In this document: positions 44,564-56,249 of the stretch, piece after piece
Numbering within the stretch: position 1 is the stretch's first letter
Layout of the letters: each line of letters starts with the position of its first letter
Assembly: GCF_026914185.1 (NCBI RefSeq)
Contig: NC_070564.1
Span: 62,001-126,000 of the forward strand
Direction of reading: 5' to 3'
DNA length: 64,000 nucleotides
DNA from: Puccinia triticina
Taxonomy: Eukaryota; Basidiomycota; Pucciniomycetes; Pucciniales; Pucciniaceae
Made by a program: the position numbers and the translations under genes
The notes under the pieces: model-generated
The model's input: only the letters and a program-made list of their open reading frames with translations
Databases searched by the model: none
What the model was told of the DNA's origin: nothing

Positions 44564-46032
44564 GTTGCGGGATAAGATTTTATGAGATGAAGGAAGTTTG
44601 ACTTGGAGGGCTGGTTGATTTAGTTGGCGGGAAAAGGTTTGGTGGAACTCCATTACTTCTGCCTGGGGGTGGGGGGGATAATGAGGAACGATGACGGGTG
44701 GACCAACGGATCGAGCGGAGCGTTATACGCCGGCTTACTGATGTCAGCGGGTGGTTCTGCTCATTGACATACATGCCTAGGATGAAATCATCATAAGAAT
44801 ACTCGCACCCGGGCGATGCCACGCAGTTATCCTGTAAGAATCAACTGACTGACCAGCCGGTCGAGTGTTGAGCATTAAAGGTGTCTTCCACAGGTTTATT
44901 TTGTATCATCGCGGCATGGGCAATTTACCTCTGGATTATCTCTTGAGGAGCCCATTATAGATAGAGCCTCGTCAGCCGACCGATGGCCAGATTGTGCCAG
45001 CATGTGCCGGGCGGTTGGCAAACAAACTTCGCCAGTCGACAACAACAACAAAAAATGTTGAAGGTACACTAAATAAGTATTTAGGTACAAGATAAGAGTG
45101 CATGACTCCAGGATGTTCAGGGAGCGATGAAATGTCTCTTGGAGTAGTCCTACTTGAGTGTTCTATCTTCAACCTTTTGGGGAAGGTCAAGCTCACTCCA
45201 CTTCCATCAATTACCGAGTGCCAATTTGTATGCAGGCGCACTAAAAACACGGAAGATCTGACGAAAGGTTATTAAGGATCCCCTAAAAACAACTCGACGC
45301 CCGATGTCTCGGCGTGAAGTATGTATAAGACTTCACCGTGATCATGTTGTCTAAGCCAGATTCATGGATGTGTCAAGGGATGGCAAGCAGTCTGTTATGT
45401 TACTCGTTATAAAGTTTAATTAAACTGGGGTCATCCAAACGGGATGAACTGGAGCTCGGAAGAGTCGGAATCAGAGCATTTGGTCTGACTTTGCAGACAC
45501 CGCTGCATTGATGAATTGAAGCCATTGGATCCAGAGAATTGCACTATTTTAGATCAGATAGAAAGGTTCCGGCCTTCAGAGGGAGGAGATATGAGCTCCA
45601 TGCTCCCGCAAGTGAAGTAGAAAGAGAAAGAAAAAAAAATCACATTTTTCAGTTGTGGTAAATACCTTTTTTCACTGCCACCATCTTCGCGTAGCATGAT
45701 GGGCTAGAGCGATTTTATGATGGGGGTGGAATATATTTTCTTCAGCTCGAGAAGGGCTGATGGCGAAGATCCAGCTTCGTAATTTTTGAATATGTATTGC
45801 CCTTTGATGAGCTGTCCGATATTCCGGAGAGGGCGGGGAGGTTGTTGTGACTCTGCCGGATACATATCAGCAGGCTTTCGGGCTTATTCATCAACTGCGG
45901 CCGAGCCGACTACATCCAGTCTTGCAGGTTGTTTGAATAAATAAATAGGTTTATTCAACTTCAAGGCCGCCCTCGTCTCTTTTGGGTGAGTTTCTGGCTG
46001 GAGGTGCCCTGGCGACGCGAGGCTGAGCTGCG
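44564..46032. other. Promoter region between divergent genes
   Basis: Separates the minus-strand secreted-protein gene from ILV1. Short minus-strand frames (44580-44822, 44972-45250) show no domain. Confidence 0.4.
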
Positions 46033-48422
46033 ATGGTCCGCGCCATCTTTCTTGCAGAACCGCCGACGCCGACGCCGCTGCTGGCTGGAACCTGCCGATC
46101 CGGACTGGACCGAGCGCGATGTGAGTGGGTTCTCCGATTCCGAAGCTTCCGGTTCTGCCGGGCGGCGGCTGACTGGCCGAGCAGGGACACCGCCCTGCCC
46201 TCGGCCACCTCCCTCCAACCCGCACTGCCCTCGCCCAAGCAGGGCACCCCCGCCGGCCCCCCCACCCATCTCTACGCCAGGATCCCCGAGCGCCAGCGGC
46301 TCGCCGACGGCACGCCGGACTACATCCAGCTCATCCTCAGCTCGAAGGTCTACGAGGTCGTCAAGGAAACACCGCTCACCCATGCCGTCAACCTCAGCGA
46401 CCGCTTCGGAGTGTGGATCGGGATGAAGAGAGAGGACCTCCAGCCTGTCTTCAGCTTCAAAGTCACTCCCCTCTCTCCTCCTCTCCCCCACCATGCCTCA
46501 AGCTCACCCCGACCGTCTCTCCCCTCCATTCCGCTCCAGATACGCGGCGCGTATAACTTGATGGCCCATCTCCGCCCCGAAGAAAAAGTCAGCGGGGTCA
46601 TCGCATCCAGCGCAGGTGCGTGTCCAAGCGTGCTCCTGATCGCCGGGAGACTGACCATCCCCCGCCTGCTGCTCGCCCAATCAACAACAGGGAATCATGC
46701 CCAAGGCGTCGCAATGTCAGCCAAAGCCCTAGGGATCAAAGCCACCATCGTCATGCCTCTGGCCACGCCTTCGATCAAGTATCGAAACGTCGGTCGGCTG
46801 GGCTCGACGGTCGTCTTGCACGGGAACGATTTCGACGAGGCCAAGCGAGAATGTAGCCGACTAGCCTCGGAGAACAAGCTCACCAACATCCCCCCATTCG
46901 ACGACCCACACGTGATCGCCGGCCAGGGCACCGTCGGGCTCGAGATCCTCAACCAGCTCGACATGCACACCTTGGATGCAATCTTCGTCTGTGTCGGCGG
47001 CGGTGGATTGCTGGCCGGGATCGCAGCGTACGTCAAGAAGATCGGCCCACCCGGGCTCAAGGTGATCGGCGTTGAGAGCGTCGATCAGCCCGCGATGAAC
47101 CAAAGCTTGGCTAGCTCGGCTCGGCTCACGCTGAACGAAGTGGGCCTGTTCAGTGACGGGACGGCCGTCCGGGTCGTCGGTGAAGAGACCTTCCGACTCT
47201 GCAGCTCGTTGGTCGACGAAATGCTCTTGGTGACCAACGATGAGCTTTGTGCGGCCATCAAAGATGTCTTTGAAGGCCAGCCGTTTCGGACACATCAACA
47301 CCTTTTATACACCAACTTACGCTCTCTATCTCCTAACAGATACCCGATCGATCCCTGAGCCGGCTGGTGCCCTCGCCGTAGCTGGAGTCAAACGATACAT
47401 CCAGAAAAACAACCTCATCGGCTCCGGGAAGCGATTCGTCTCGATCGTCAGCGGTGCCAACATGGACTTCGATCGGCTCCGCTTCGTCGCCGAACGCGCC
47501 GATCTCGGCGAGCAGAGGGAAGCTTTGCTCAGCGTCATCGTCCCAGAACAGCCGGGCAGGTGGGTAGACCCGACTAGAAGAGCTTCTTGGGGAGGAGACT
47601 GACGATCCCTTTTCTCTCTCTCTCTATTCACAGCTTTGTCAAGCTCCACTCTTATCTCCATCCACGTCCAGTCACCGAGTTCTCCTACAGATTCTCGTCA
47701 ACCTCGCAGGCTTTCATCTTCGTTTCCTTCCGCCTTTCCTCTCTCTCCTCGGCCACGCTTTCGCCTGGCGAGGCTAGACGACAAGAGATCGAGGGCATCT
47801 TGCAGGCCGTCTCCGACGATCCCCTAGGTATGAAGCCCCGCGACATCTCGAATAACGAGATGGCCAAAAGCCACGCCCGCTATTTGATCGGCGGTAAGTG
47901 CTCCTCATCTCCCGAGTTGAACCCCGAGTCGAGGTGCTGACCTTTCTGCCCACAAACAGGTCGGGTTGCCGTCGAAAATGAACGGCTGATATCGTTTGCC
48001 TTTCCTGAGCGCCCTGGGGCACTGAGAAAGTTTTTGGTGGTCTTAAGTGGGGCAGAATCCGAATCAACAAAGTTCAACATCACTCTATTCCACTACCGGT
48101 GCGCTCTCACGTCAACTTCATCGATGATCCTGTTGAAAGTTAGCTGATTCAGTCCTTATCGGACTGGGGTTTAGGAACCATGGCGGCGACTTGTCTAAAG
48201 TTCTCGCTGGCATCCAAGTCCCTCCCGCAGATCAAGACCATTTCGAAAGCTTCTTAGAAAAACTTGGATACCCGTTCACCGATGAAACTGAAAATGTGAA
48301 CTATTCTCTCGACATTCCCTCAGTATTGTCTCTAAATCATACGTGTTCTGACAAGTTTTTCAATTATTCTTTCTCTCCCACACTCACAGGAAGTATACAA
48401 GGAATTCTTACTGGCCAAATAG
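46033..48422 (+). CDS. ILV1: Threonine dehydratase (threonine ammonia-lyase), mitochondrial
   Basis: Eight exons: 46033-46461, 46540-46615, 46691-47275, 47340-47559, 47634-47893, 47960-48098, 48175-48295 and 48390-48422, encoding 620 residues; phases close throughout. The enzyme deaminates threonine to 2-oxobutanoate, the committed step of isoleucine synthesis, in mitochondria. The Arg-rich first 70 or so residues fit a targeting peptide, and an in-frame TGA at 46024 supports this start. PLP-fold motifs: FSFK/IRGAYN with the Schiff-base lysine at 143 (last codon of exon 1), [11 protein letters not shown], the phosphate loop GGGGLLAGI, and [10 protein letters not shown]. The C-terminal half carries two ACT-like regulatory domains ([14 protein letters not shown] and [12 protein letters not shown]...[13 protein letters not shown]), the isoleucine feedback site in this family. 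Intron 3 (47276-47339) must be GC-AG to keep frame. Confidence 0.95.
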
Positions 48423-49005
48423 AAACTTATGTACATCTTTTTTTCGCTCAGAAAAAAAAAAAAACGAAGTGGATGGATTGCAATTCAAAGAAATGAACTT
48501 GTCCAGTTTTTACTACAAGCCGCCAAAGCGGATTGAACGGGATCATCCTTTCCACTTCCTCATCATAAGATCATAAACTTTTGCAAACAGGCTGCTGCTA
48601 AGCGGATCAGCAGTGTGCTTTTGCAAGAGACCAGATGAGGCCCGCAGTCTGAAACTTTGCAGAACCAGGCACCTTTCATTGACTAGGCAATCTTATGCAA
48701 TGTCTAATAGAGATATGTCAACCTCAATAGAAGTTTTCTTTGTAGATTTTGTTGTAAGATTTTGAATGTTTAATTATCGAGCATGAGAGTGGGGATGTCA
48801 GAGGATAGAAACAAAGCGAGAAATTAGCCTGTTAGGTAAATTATCACTGCCTTTCTGTTTGTTAATCTGAGTTGTTCCATGATAAAAAATTGATGATGAT
48901 AAATCTAGTGATAGAGTGTAGATGAAGAGAGATGCGGAACTGTTTTGAATATGTATATAACAAATTGTGAATTGGCAGCTTTTTGAGTATGTATGCGTAG
49001 ACTGC
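48423..49005. terminator. Shared 3' region of convergent genes
   Basis: 583 bp between the stops of ILV1 (+) and the SAP-domain gene (-); AT-rich with AATAAA-like words, acting presumably as the polyadenylation region of both. Confidence 0.45.
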
Positions 49006-50162
49006 TTAATGACCGCCAAAGAGCCCAGCGACGAGCCAGGATCCGCCAAAGAAGGCCAGTAACTGATAGAGACCGTTTCGTTCGTGATCGTTCAAGGGAC
49101 GGTCTTCGAACTTGAACTGCTCATGAGGATGGGGAGCATGATCTTGTTGGTCAGGATCTTTGGATGAGAAGAAGTCGAGCGAGGAGGGCAGGGAGATGGA
49201 GGCGAGGTAGTTTAGGATGAGCTGGTCGGGGTTCTGCTGGCTCGAGGCTGTCGATCCCTGGGCCGGATCTGAGGATGAAGAGGAGCGAGGGGTGGAGGAG
49301 GGTGAGAATCGGTCGGTGACGATCTGTGAGGGCCCTCCTTCGGGCAGGGTACTCGGATGGGAGGCTGTTGAGACTTCGGCTGAGCTGGGTTTGAGCTCGA
49401 CCATCTTGGGAGCATGTGATTGTTTGTGAGAGGTCCAATTATCGGGGATGAATGGCTGTGAGAGATAGAGTGAGTATGTGTCAGCTGGAGATGGATGATG
49501 ATGATTGTTATGATGGGGATTTGTTCATACGATCGTCGTCCGCGTGGGTTCCTCGACGGGTGTGCTGGGGAGCTCGATGGAAGCCGGCCAGACCTGGGCC
49601 TGGTGGCCTTCGCTCCTGAGGGTGATTCCGGGTGAGGCCAGGGAGGCTGATTTGGAGCCGGTCTGGATCTGGGCTGACTTGGGTGTCTCGCCGTCGGGCT
49701 CGCTCATCAGTCGGGCGGCCACCTTGATCGGCGAGCTGACGACCGGCTCTGGCAATGTGCTCGTCGATGACTGTCTCGAGCGGGCCAGTTCCTCGGTCCC
49801 ACTCCTTCCTCCAGCCGGCTGTCCCCCCACTTTCTTGGCCCGGATGGCTGAGCTGCTCATCCGTCTCTGTTCATCCTCTAGAATCTTGTCGATCAAGATC
49901 GTTTTTTTCTTCGAGCCGCTTCAAAGCAATGGTGGAAATCAGAATCGGTGTGATATGTTTCGTGCGACATGTTTGTTCAGTTTGCTCACGTGACTATGCC
50001 CCGTTTCGAGAGTTCTTCCCTGAGTTCGCTCGTCGATTTGTTCTGGAAGTCGGTTCGAGAGAGCAAGGTTTGAGAGGCGAATGTCCGGCTGAGCTGCTGG
50101 TTGACTGCTGCTGGCTTGGCGAGTCGGAGGATGGTCTTGGTACTGGCAGCCCTGAGCATCAT
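49006..50162 (-). CDS. Mitochondrial SAP-domain protein, Aim34-like
   Basis: Three exons, 50162-49990, 49918-49531 and 49455-49006, give 336 residues; introns of 71 and 75 nt. The N-terminus (MMLRAASTKTILRLAKPAAV...SRTF) is a mitochondrial presequence. A SAP motif spans about residues 43-76 and is split by intron 1 (STSELREELSKRGIV / TGSKKKTILIDKILED). A Ser/Pro-rich linker follows, and the C-terminus ends in a single membrane-spanning helix (LYQLLAFFGGSWLVAGLF). This order (presequence, SAP, linker, C-terminal anchor) is that of the fungal Aim34 family, whose function is poorly known. The start was set by the presequence and by phase. It faces ULA1 across a 167-bp shared promoter. Confidence 0.8.
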
Positions 50163-50329
50163 TCTGTCGGAGGTGGGTTGGGTTGGGTTGGGTGGGGGTC
50201 GGTTCCCAGTTGGCGGGTGATCTCAGTGGTGGTTGGGTGACTTCGGGGGCCTCGGGGTGGCCACAGTGCACCCCCCGGGCCACAGCGCACTCTCCGGGAA
50301 AACCACCCTCAAAGTCAACACCCACCACG
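50163..50329. promoter_or_regulatory. Short bidirectional promoter (Aim34-like / ULA1)
   Basis: Only 167 bp separate the two start codons. It contains GGGTTGGGTTGGGTTGGGT (about 50178) and a CAGTGCACCCCCCGG / ACAGCGCACTCTCCGG direct repeat; no TATA box is obvious. Confidence 0.6.
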
Positions 50330-52808
50330 ATGAAAAGAAATCTCGAAGCCGAAGCCGCTGTTCACGACGCCCTGCGAGAGTTACCCGAGAAGGTCCGGAA
50401 GATACAAGAAGGAGAGGAACAGCCGGAGGATTCCCCGGAGCCTGCTTTCATCAGTCCTAGCACAGAGCGGTAAGAATGAACCCCACCTCTTGTTCTACCG
50501 AGTGCTACTTCTTGCTGACTGGCTGCATACCCTTGATGAAGCCCCAACCGGGAAGCCCAGTTGTACGTTCGAGGAAGCCGTCCTACAAAATTTGTCTACA
50601 GATGTGCAGTCCAACATTGATTTCACAACAAATTATGACCCTCCAGATATGATAGACAATTGAGGTAAGCCTATATCCTTCGACTGTCTCACCTGCATCT
50701 TAGGCTGATGATCAACCAATCGTTCCCTTGCAAGAACAGGCTATGGCAGAGCTCAGGCCAAAAACGGATCGGAAAGGCAGCAGTGAAGATATGTGATTGT
50801 TCGGCTACATCATCACAGATCGCCAAGAATTTGATTTTATCAGGAGTAAAATGTCTAGACATGTTTGACGATCAACAAGTCCGAAAAGCAGACATAGGCC
50901 ATCACTTTTTCTTGGACCAAGAAAGCTTGGGTCGAAATCGATCGAAAGAATGCTGCCGGTTGCTTGGCGAACTACCCCCACCTTATAAAGGAGCTGACTA
51001 CAACGAAGAACTGCTCGACGCGAATTACTTCGAGGGATTTGACGATTTACAAGGATTCGACGGCTGGCAAGCACACATCTGCGTCCGATTGATCAGCGAT
51101 CATGAAGAGGTGACCAGTAGGTACTGCTGGGACTTCAACGTACCCACGATATTGGTCCAGACTTGCGGCTTGGTTGCAATGATCCGGACCCATATTCGAG
51201 AGAAAGCTGGTAAGCCCGCCATCCCTATCGTAGTCCTCCTTTGTAAGAAAACAACTTATCATTTCTCCCAAAACAAAAAGTGATCCCAACCGATTCAAAC
51301 TCTTCTTCTATCGATCTGCGCCTCGATTGTCCCTTTCCATCATTATCCGAATTTGTAAACTCATTCGAGATGGACAAGATGGACAATCGTGACCATGCTC
51401 ACATCCCAGCGGTTGTGATCGTCATCCACTTTTTAGACATCTTCAAATCAAAAGTCAGTGTGACATGAATATATTCCATGAAAATCTCCACACTTACCTC
51501 GATCAAATTTGCATGCTTTGATGCTAGCATCACGGGAATTTGCCTGCAACCCCCGCTGAACGGGATGAGCTGAAGGAAATGATCTTGGCCGAGAAGAGAA
51601 ATGCCGATGAAGAAAACTTCGATGAAGCGGTTGAGATGATTTGGAAAGCCTGTCAACCAACCAAAGTCAGAGTTCTGTTTTTTTCCGGACAAGTCGTCTC
51701 AGCTTCAATAATAATCCAGGACGTGAGCTCAAACTTAACTCGATCTAATTGTTCTACCAGGTGCCCGAACACATTGAAGAATTATTCAAGAATCCTCATT
51801 GTGATAAAATACCCTGGTTTGACGGCAGATTTTGGCTACTAGTGAAAAGTTTACAAGCATTTGTAAAGCAGAATGCCAACCACCACTTGCCTTTGCCCGG
51901 AGTCCTTCCGGACATGAAGTCCGATACGAAAAACTATACCAAGTTGCAATCAATATATCGCCAACAAGCTTCGGAAGACTTAGAAACATTCAACAACATT
52001 ATGCGAGACACCAGACAATCAATTCGGGAAGAATCTACAGAATTCGAGGAGAATATAACGCGTTACGGATATGCCGAAGGTCCCTTTTTGATGTGTCTCC
52101 TGAAATGGCCGAGACCTTTGTTAGAAACTCCGCCCATATACGTTGGATCGAGGGAAGCGCATATTCTAAAGAACCGAAGGATCTGAGTGAGTTTTATGAT
52201 TGATGTGCAAAACAAATACCTCACATTCAACGTTAAACTTTTTTTTTTTTTTTTTGTTAACCTGACCCGAAAACGATCAAACTTGGCATGACCTGCTCAG
52301 TCCCCAAGTTTACGAAAGAGTGCGAGCCTGGGAATGTCGAATATGTCGTACATTGGTACTTGGCATTCGCAGCCCTGTCTGCCTACAGATCAGTGAACAT
52401 GGGTGAATATCCTGGGATGCGGAAAGGACAAGAACAAGAAGATTTCGATAGACTTTCAAAGTTTGCACTCGGTTGGTTAAAACATCGCGGATGGGTTAAC
52501 CTGGGTGATGATGAGAATAAAGTGCCGGGAAAACTGGAGAAAGTATTGAAGGAAATGTAGGCATCCATTTATGTTTTTTTTTTCTTAGGTGGGGCAGATA
52601 GATTTACCCTGCTTGACTTGTCTTCCCCCTTGTATTTTCCTTAAACAGGATCCGGTCCGCTGGAAGTGAATTACCTCATATTGCGAGCTTGGTGGGAGGA
52701 TTGGTTGCTCAAGAAGTCATCAAACTGACTACGGGACAGTACATACCCATGAACGGGATTTGTATCTTCGATGGTTATAGATCTACCACCGGAATTCTAG
52801 AGTTCTAG
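50330..52808 (+). CDS. ULA1: NEDD8-activating enzyme E1 regulatory subunit (APPBP1/Ula1 family), frameshifted as read
   Basis: Eight exons: 50330-50469, 50647-50664, 50740-51209, 51281-51453, 51528-51665, 51761-52186, 52301-52556 and 52649-52808. With Uba3 this subunit activates the ubiquitin-like protein NEDD8/Rub1 for cullin modification. Family marks: YDRQL/RLWQSSGQ, SATSSQIAKNLILSG, CLDMFDDQQV, ADIGHHFFLDQESLG, DLRLDCPFPSL, NYTKLQSIYRQQA, MAETFVRNSAHIR and the C-terminal SLVGGLVAQEVIKL. As in the family it is a pseudo-adenylation subunit without the catalytic cysteine domain. Exon 2 is an 18-nt microexon encoding most of YDRQL. In exon 6 the frame must shift near 52076-52092 (CCCTTTTTGATG) to connect TRYGYAEG with FDVSPEMAETF: two extra bases or one missing. 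No intron fits there. About 592 residues if the shift is a sequencing error. Confidence 0.9.
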
Positions 52809-53193
52809 CATGCAAGATTTTATTGTTGTTCATGCCTTGGGCTCCGAGTTCCCTTGCTCCATTATTAGCTTGAACGAATATACAACCGTTACATGGACAA
52901 CAACAAAAAAAATCATCAATTTTGAAATAATCATTTACCCCTCCCTCACTGACCATGCGACCACGAAGCTGTTGCGTGTTCAACTGTGAGGTCAAGCACC
53001 CTTTCCAAGTAGACTCTCTGATAAGCATGATAGGTATGTTGGCTTCATGAAATTAGAACAACGTCCCAGCCTCCTGCGGCTCGTGTAGCATTTGGCTGGT
53101 TGCATGCATGCACTTTGTTTGACTGCCAAACTGGCAGATGGTTCTTAGTTGGCCGACTCCCAAAAATGATAAAAATTATATGTTATAAATAGG
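52809..53193. other. 3' flank of ULA1
   Basis: No supported exon; ends at the target duplication of the solo LTR. Confidence 0.4.
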
Positions 53194-53937
53194 CTAGCTG
53201 TCAGGGTACGTCTCTAAGGTGGCGTTACCCTGAATGATCTTGATACTGAGTATCAATGAGGACAGCGCTGGCGAGGCGGAAAACAACTAAAACAAGTAGA
53301 CCGTAGTCTATCTCTACTCAACCGTCTAGGCGGGAGGAGGAGCCACACCTCTTGTGCAAGAGGGGCCTAGCGGAAAAGGATTCTCGCTGGGATCTAGAGG
53401 ATCCAGACGGCCGGAAAAGGAGAGAGTAGAAAGGAGGAGAGCCTCTCGAACTTACTTGGTCGGAGACTTACTAGTATCCGGGAGGTAAGTCGAAGGCCGA
53501 GGGGAGTTGCGCGTGAAGGTTGGTGGAGATGGAGGGAAGGTCGAAGGGTTGTGAATCAAGGAAGTTGAGTAAATGAAAAGATGGGAGTTCTAGAGGTAAA
53601 GGCCCCAATCGCTGATCTTTCAGCAATGTAGACGGGCTTGGTACCAAAAAACTCTGGGGGAAAACTCTTTCCGAGAGTCCCCTTACTATAGGGGAGAATT
53701 GAGGCTCGACTTCTCAACCTCCTCTTCTTCCTTCTTCCTGCCCGCTGTTAAGCGGGCATAACCGTACTCAACTACATCTGAATGATTCAGTACCTGTCGA
53801 CGTAGTGGTAACTACGCCGCTTGCTGACTTTCTGGACATTCGCGGTCTCTTTGCCGCGCTTCATGCCGGAGGAGACGCGATAGCGGCTCCTTGTCGGCGG
53901 TCTGCGCTGTCTGAGCACGCAGAGTGCTGACACTAGC
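53194..53937. mobile_element. Solo LTR with perfect 5-bp target duplication
   Basis: 734 bp (53199-53932) begins TGTCAGGGTACG and ends GAGTGCTGACA, so termini are TGTCAG...CTGACA. The pentamer CTAGC lies immediately outside both ends (53194-53198, 53933-53937). There is no internal domain on either side, so it arose by LTR-LTR recombination. The superfamily cannot be set from the LTR alone. It landed in or beside the AAGTCCCT-family element that continues at 53933. Confidence 0.9.
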
Positions 53938-54597
53938 TTAGCACAATCCCTTCGTTTCAGGGGCCGGGGGAGGCGCCTCGCGAAGCAAGCCTCTCAAAGA
54001 GGGGCTTGTGAGTAAAGTCCCAGCTGTGGCCAGAGCTGTGACTTTTTTGCCTTTTTGTAACTCAGACACTTGTAACTCCCAATCCATCAAGCCAATTAAT
54101 ATGCTGTGAACTTTGGCACATAGTCTAGCATCTTGGCTTTATGGCCATAACTTTTATTTTGTCATACTTTGGGCTAAAAGTATCCATTCCCTGGCATTTG
54201 AGTGAGGGTCTCTCTTGGAGGCACCTTGTTCAATTGGCACAGGGGGCATATCAGCCACAGATCCATATAACAGTTACATACTCAGGTAGTACAAACACAC
54301 AGCAAATTGAAAACTTCAATAATTTATTGATGGAGAAGTTGACAACCCTGGGTGATCTATCTAGTGCGGGAAGATATAGAAAAATCAGGCATTTCAGCCG
54401 GTTGTTTTGGCTGAAGGGTTTTCCTCCAGGAAGGTGGGGCAAATGTGAGGGTAACATTTTCCCTGGCAAACAGCCCCAAGCTCTCAGGCCAAAAAATTGA
54501 CATTAGTCCCAAGTGCCTCCTTTGGAGGCTTGCGCTTTGCGCCAGCCCAGGCTACACCCAGGCCCTCCAAAGCAAGGGACTTGTGTTAAGTTAGATA
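53933..54597. mobile_element. AAGTCCCT-family element, second full copy
   Basis: Left TTAGCACAATCCCTTCGTTT with a GC-rich hairpin (GGCGCCTCGCGAAGCAAGCCTC) is matched by an inverted right end (GAGGCTTGCGCTTTGCGCC, then CAAGGGACTTGTGTTAAG). Same organisation as 9311-9945. Interior without transposase. Confidence 0.6.
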
Positions 54598-56249
54598 AAT
54601 AGGGGGGTTTGAGTGCCCTTTTTTGGTTTTTGGCCAAAAGAAATCTTACATTTTGGTTACCCATCTCTATAGGGGGTTTCCAGGGGTCCTGGAGGGACTT
54701 AACTAAAACTCTTTTTTTGTGTGAGCCAGACCCAAGGTTTTGCTGGGAGAATCCCTGTTTCCATCACCACACCTTCATCATAAAGCAGATTATTTCTATG
54801 TTTTACTACATGATACATCTGCATATTGAAGGACTTCCTGTTACCTAAATGGCTTGATTTAGACGGGGGTGTTAAACCTTATTTGCAGGTGAAAGTTTGA
54901 TTTTGTTCAATTTTCACCAGCAGTAAGCTGATTTACCATTCCCCTCCAGATCAAGCATTTTAGCCAACAGAAAGTCCTATTTTTGTCTAGTTGACTGGTT
55001 TCTAACTGTGGATTTTTTATATTTGATACCCCCTATTGTTGATTTTTCAGTATTTTTCAACACAAAATTTTGATTGCTTCTATATCACAAGATTCTAAAA
55101 TGGTAAAAAAGAATTTTGACTCAAAAGTGTTATGATTTCAACTTTGAACACCCTTCTTATTTTTGTAGTTTACAAAGGCAGCCCAAAAAGCAGTAGTGTA
55201 ACGGGATTATTGCTGCTCTAACACTGAAAGTAGTGGTTCCCTGGTTTTTCCCCAAGCAAAAAATCAATAGTTCAGCAGACAGGCCACTACTTTCAGCATA
55301 GTTCAGTGACAGCAGCCACCAAGACCACTGCAATTTCTGCAGCAAAGCAGTTTCAAAATTGGGGAAAATATCTTGAAAGATCCCAATTGTGGTATTGTGA
55401 TTTGTAAAACAACTCCCAAAAAGGCTGCCACCAAATATTTGATCCGGGTGATTGTGTCAAGACTGCCAGGAGCAGTCAGATGGACATCATTTAATTCTGG
55501 GAGTTGCTTTCCTAAGACTTGGGAGTTGTTTTTCCAAGCCCCTATAAAAATACTGAAAAATCCCAAGCATGTTAAACAGTAATAAAAACAAAACAAAAAG
55601 GTTGGGATGCCCGGAGAGGAACTATTGAAAAGGGCTGATATATCACCAGACTCACACATCATAATTACCAGGTTCTGTCTTCACACATTGCAGATATGAT
55701 CATCTCTACATATTAAATTCCCAATCTGGTTATATTTTAAAGCTTAAATCTAGTCTAAGTAATTAGAGTGAAAGCCAGGAGTATTTTATTTCACAACACC
55801 TTCCTAATGTGGTATATTTTTCACTACTCACAGTACAGCTTTCCCAAAGTAGCTATTTCTTTTCACAATATATTAAATTCTTCTTTCATACCTTCTGATT
55901 ATTATTTCACACTGCTTATTATTTCACACATCTAAAAATCACTCTCAGACGAGTTTTCCTCTATAAAAGGAGGCCTTCCTTGCCCCTTCTTGTTTCTTTT
56001 CCCCATGTCTGCATTAGTTTAAATATTTACATATAGAGCATTCATCACTTTGAAATATTAGCTTCATAAATTGCCCCCTTCAGAAATTGATCACTTCAAA
56101 ATTAGCTCTATTCTAAATTTGCCCTCTTCTAAAATTGCCTCAAATCTCAAAACACCTACAAGGTTTAACATACGTGATACTTTACATATTCACCTCCAAG
56201 CTCTACTCACCCTTTGTGTGAGAGTTCCACACCGGTTTTCTGTTTATCA
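54598..56249. other. AT-rich region upstream of the hAT pseudogene
   Basis: No exon recognised; a CTCTATAAAAGGAGG TATA-like box lies at about 55961, and the sequence 56.04-56.25 kb is open but not homologous to known hAT N-termini. Confidence 0.35.

Noticed and set aside
45951..46494. Minus-strand frames opposite ILV1 exon 1
   Set aside because: Shadows of GC-rich coding sequence whose plus-strand frame carries the presequence and conserved enzyme motifs.
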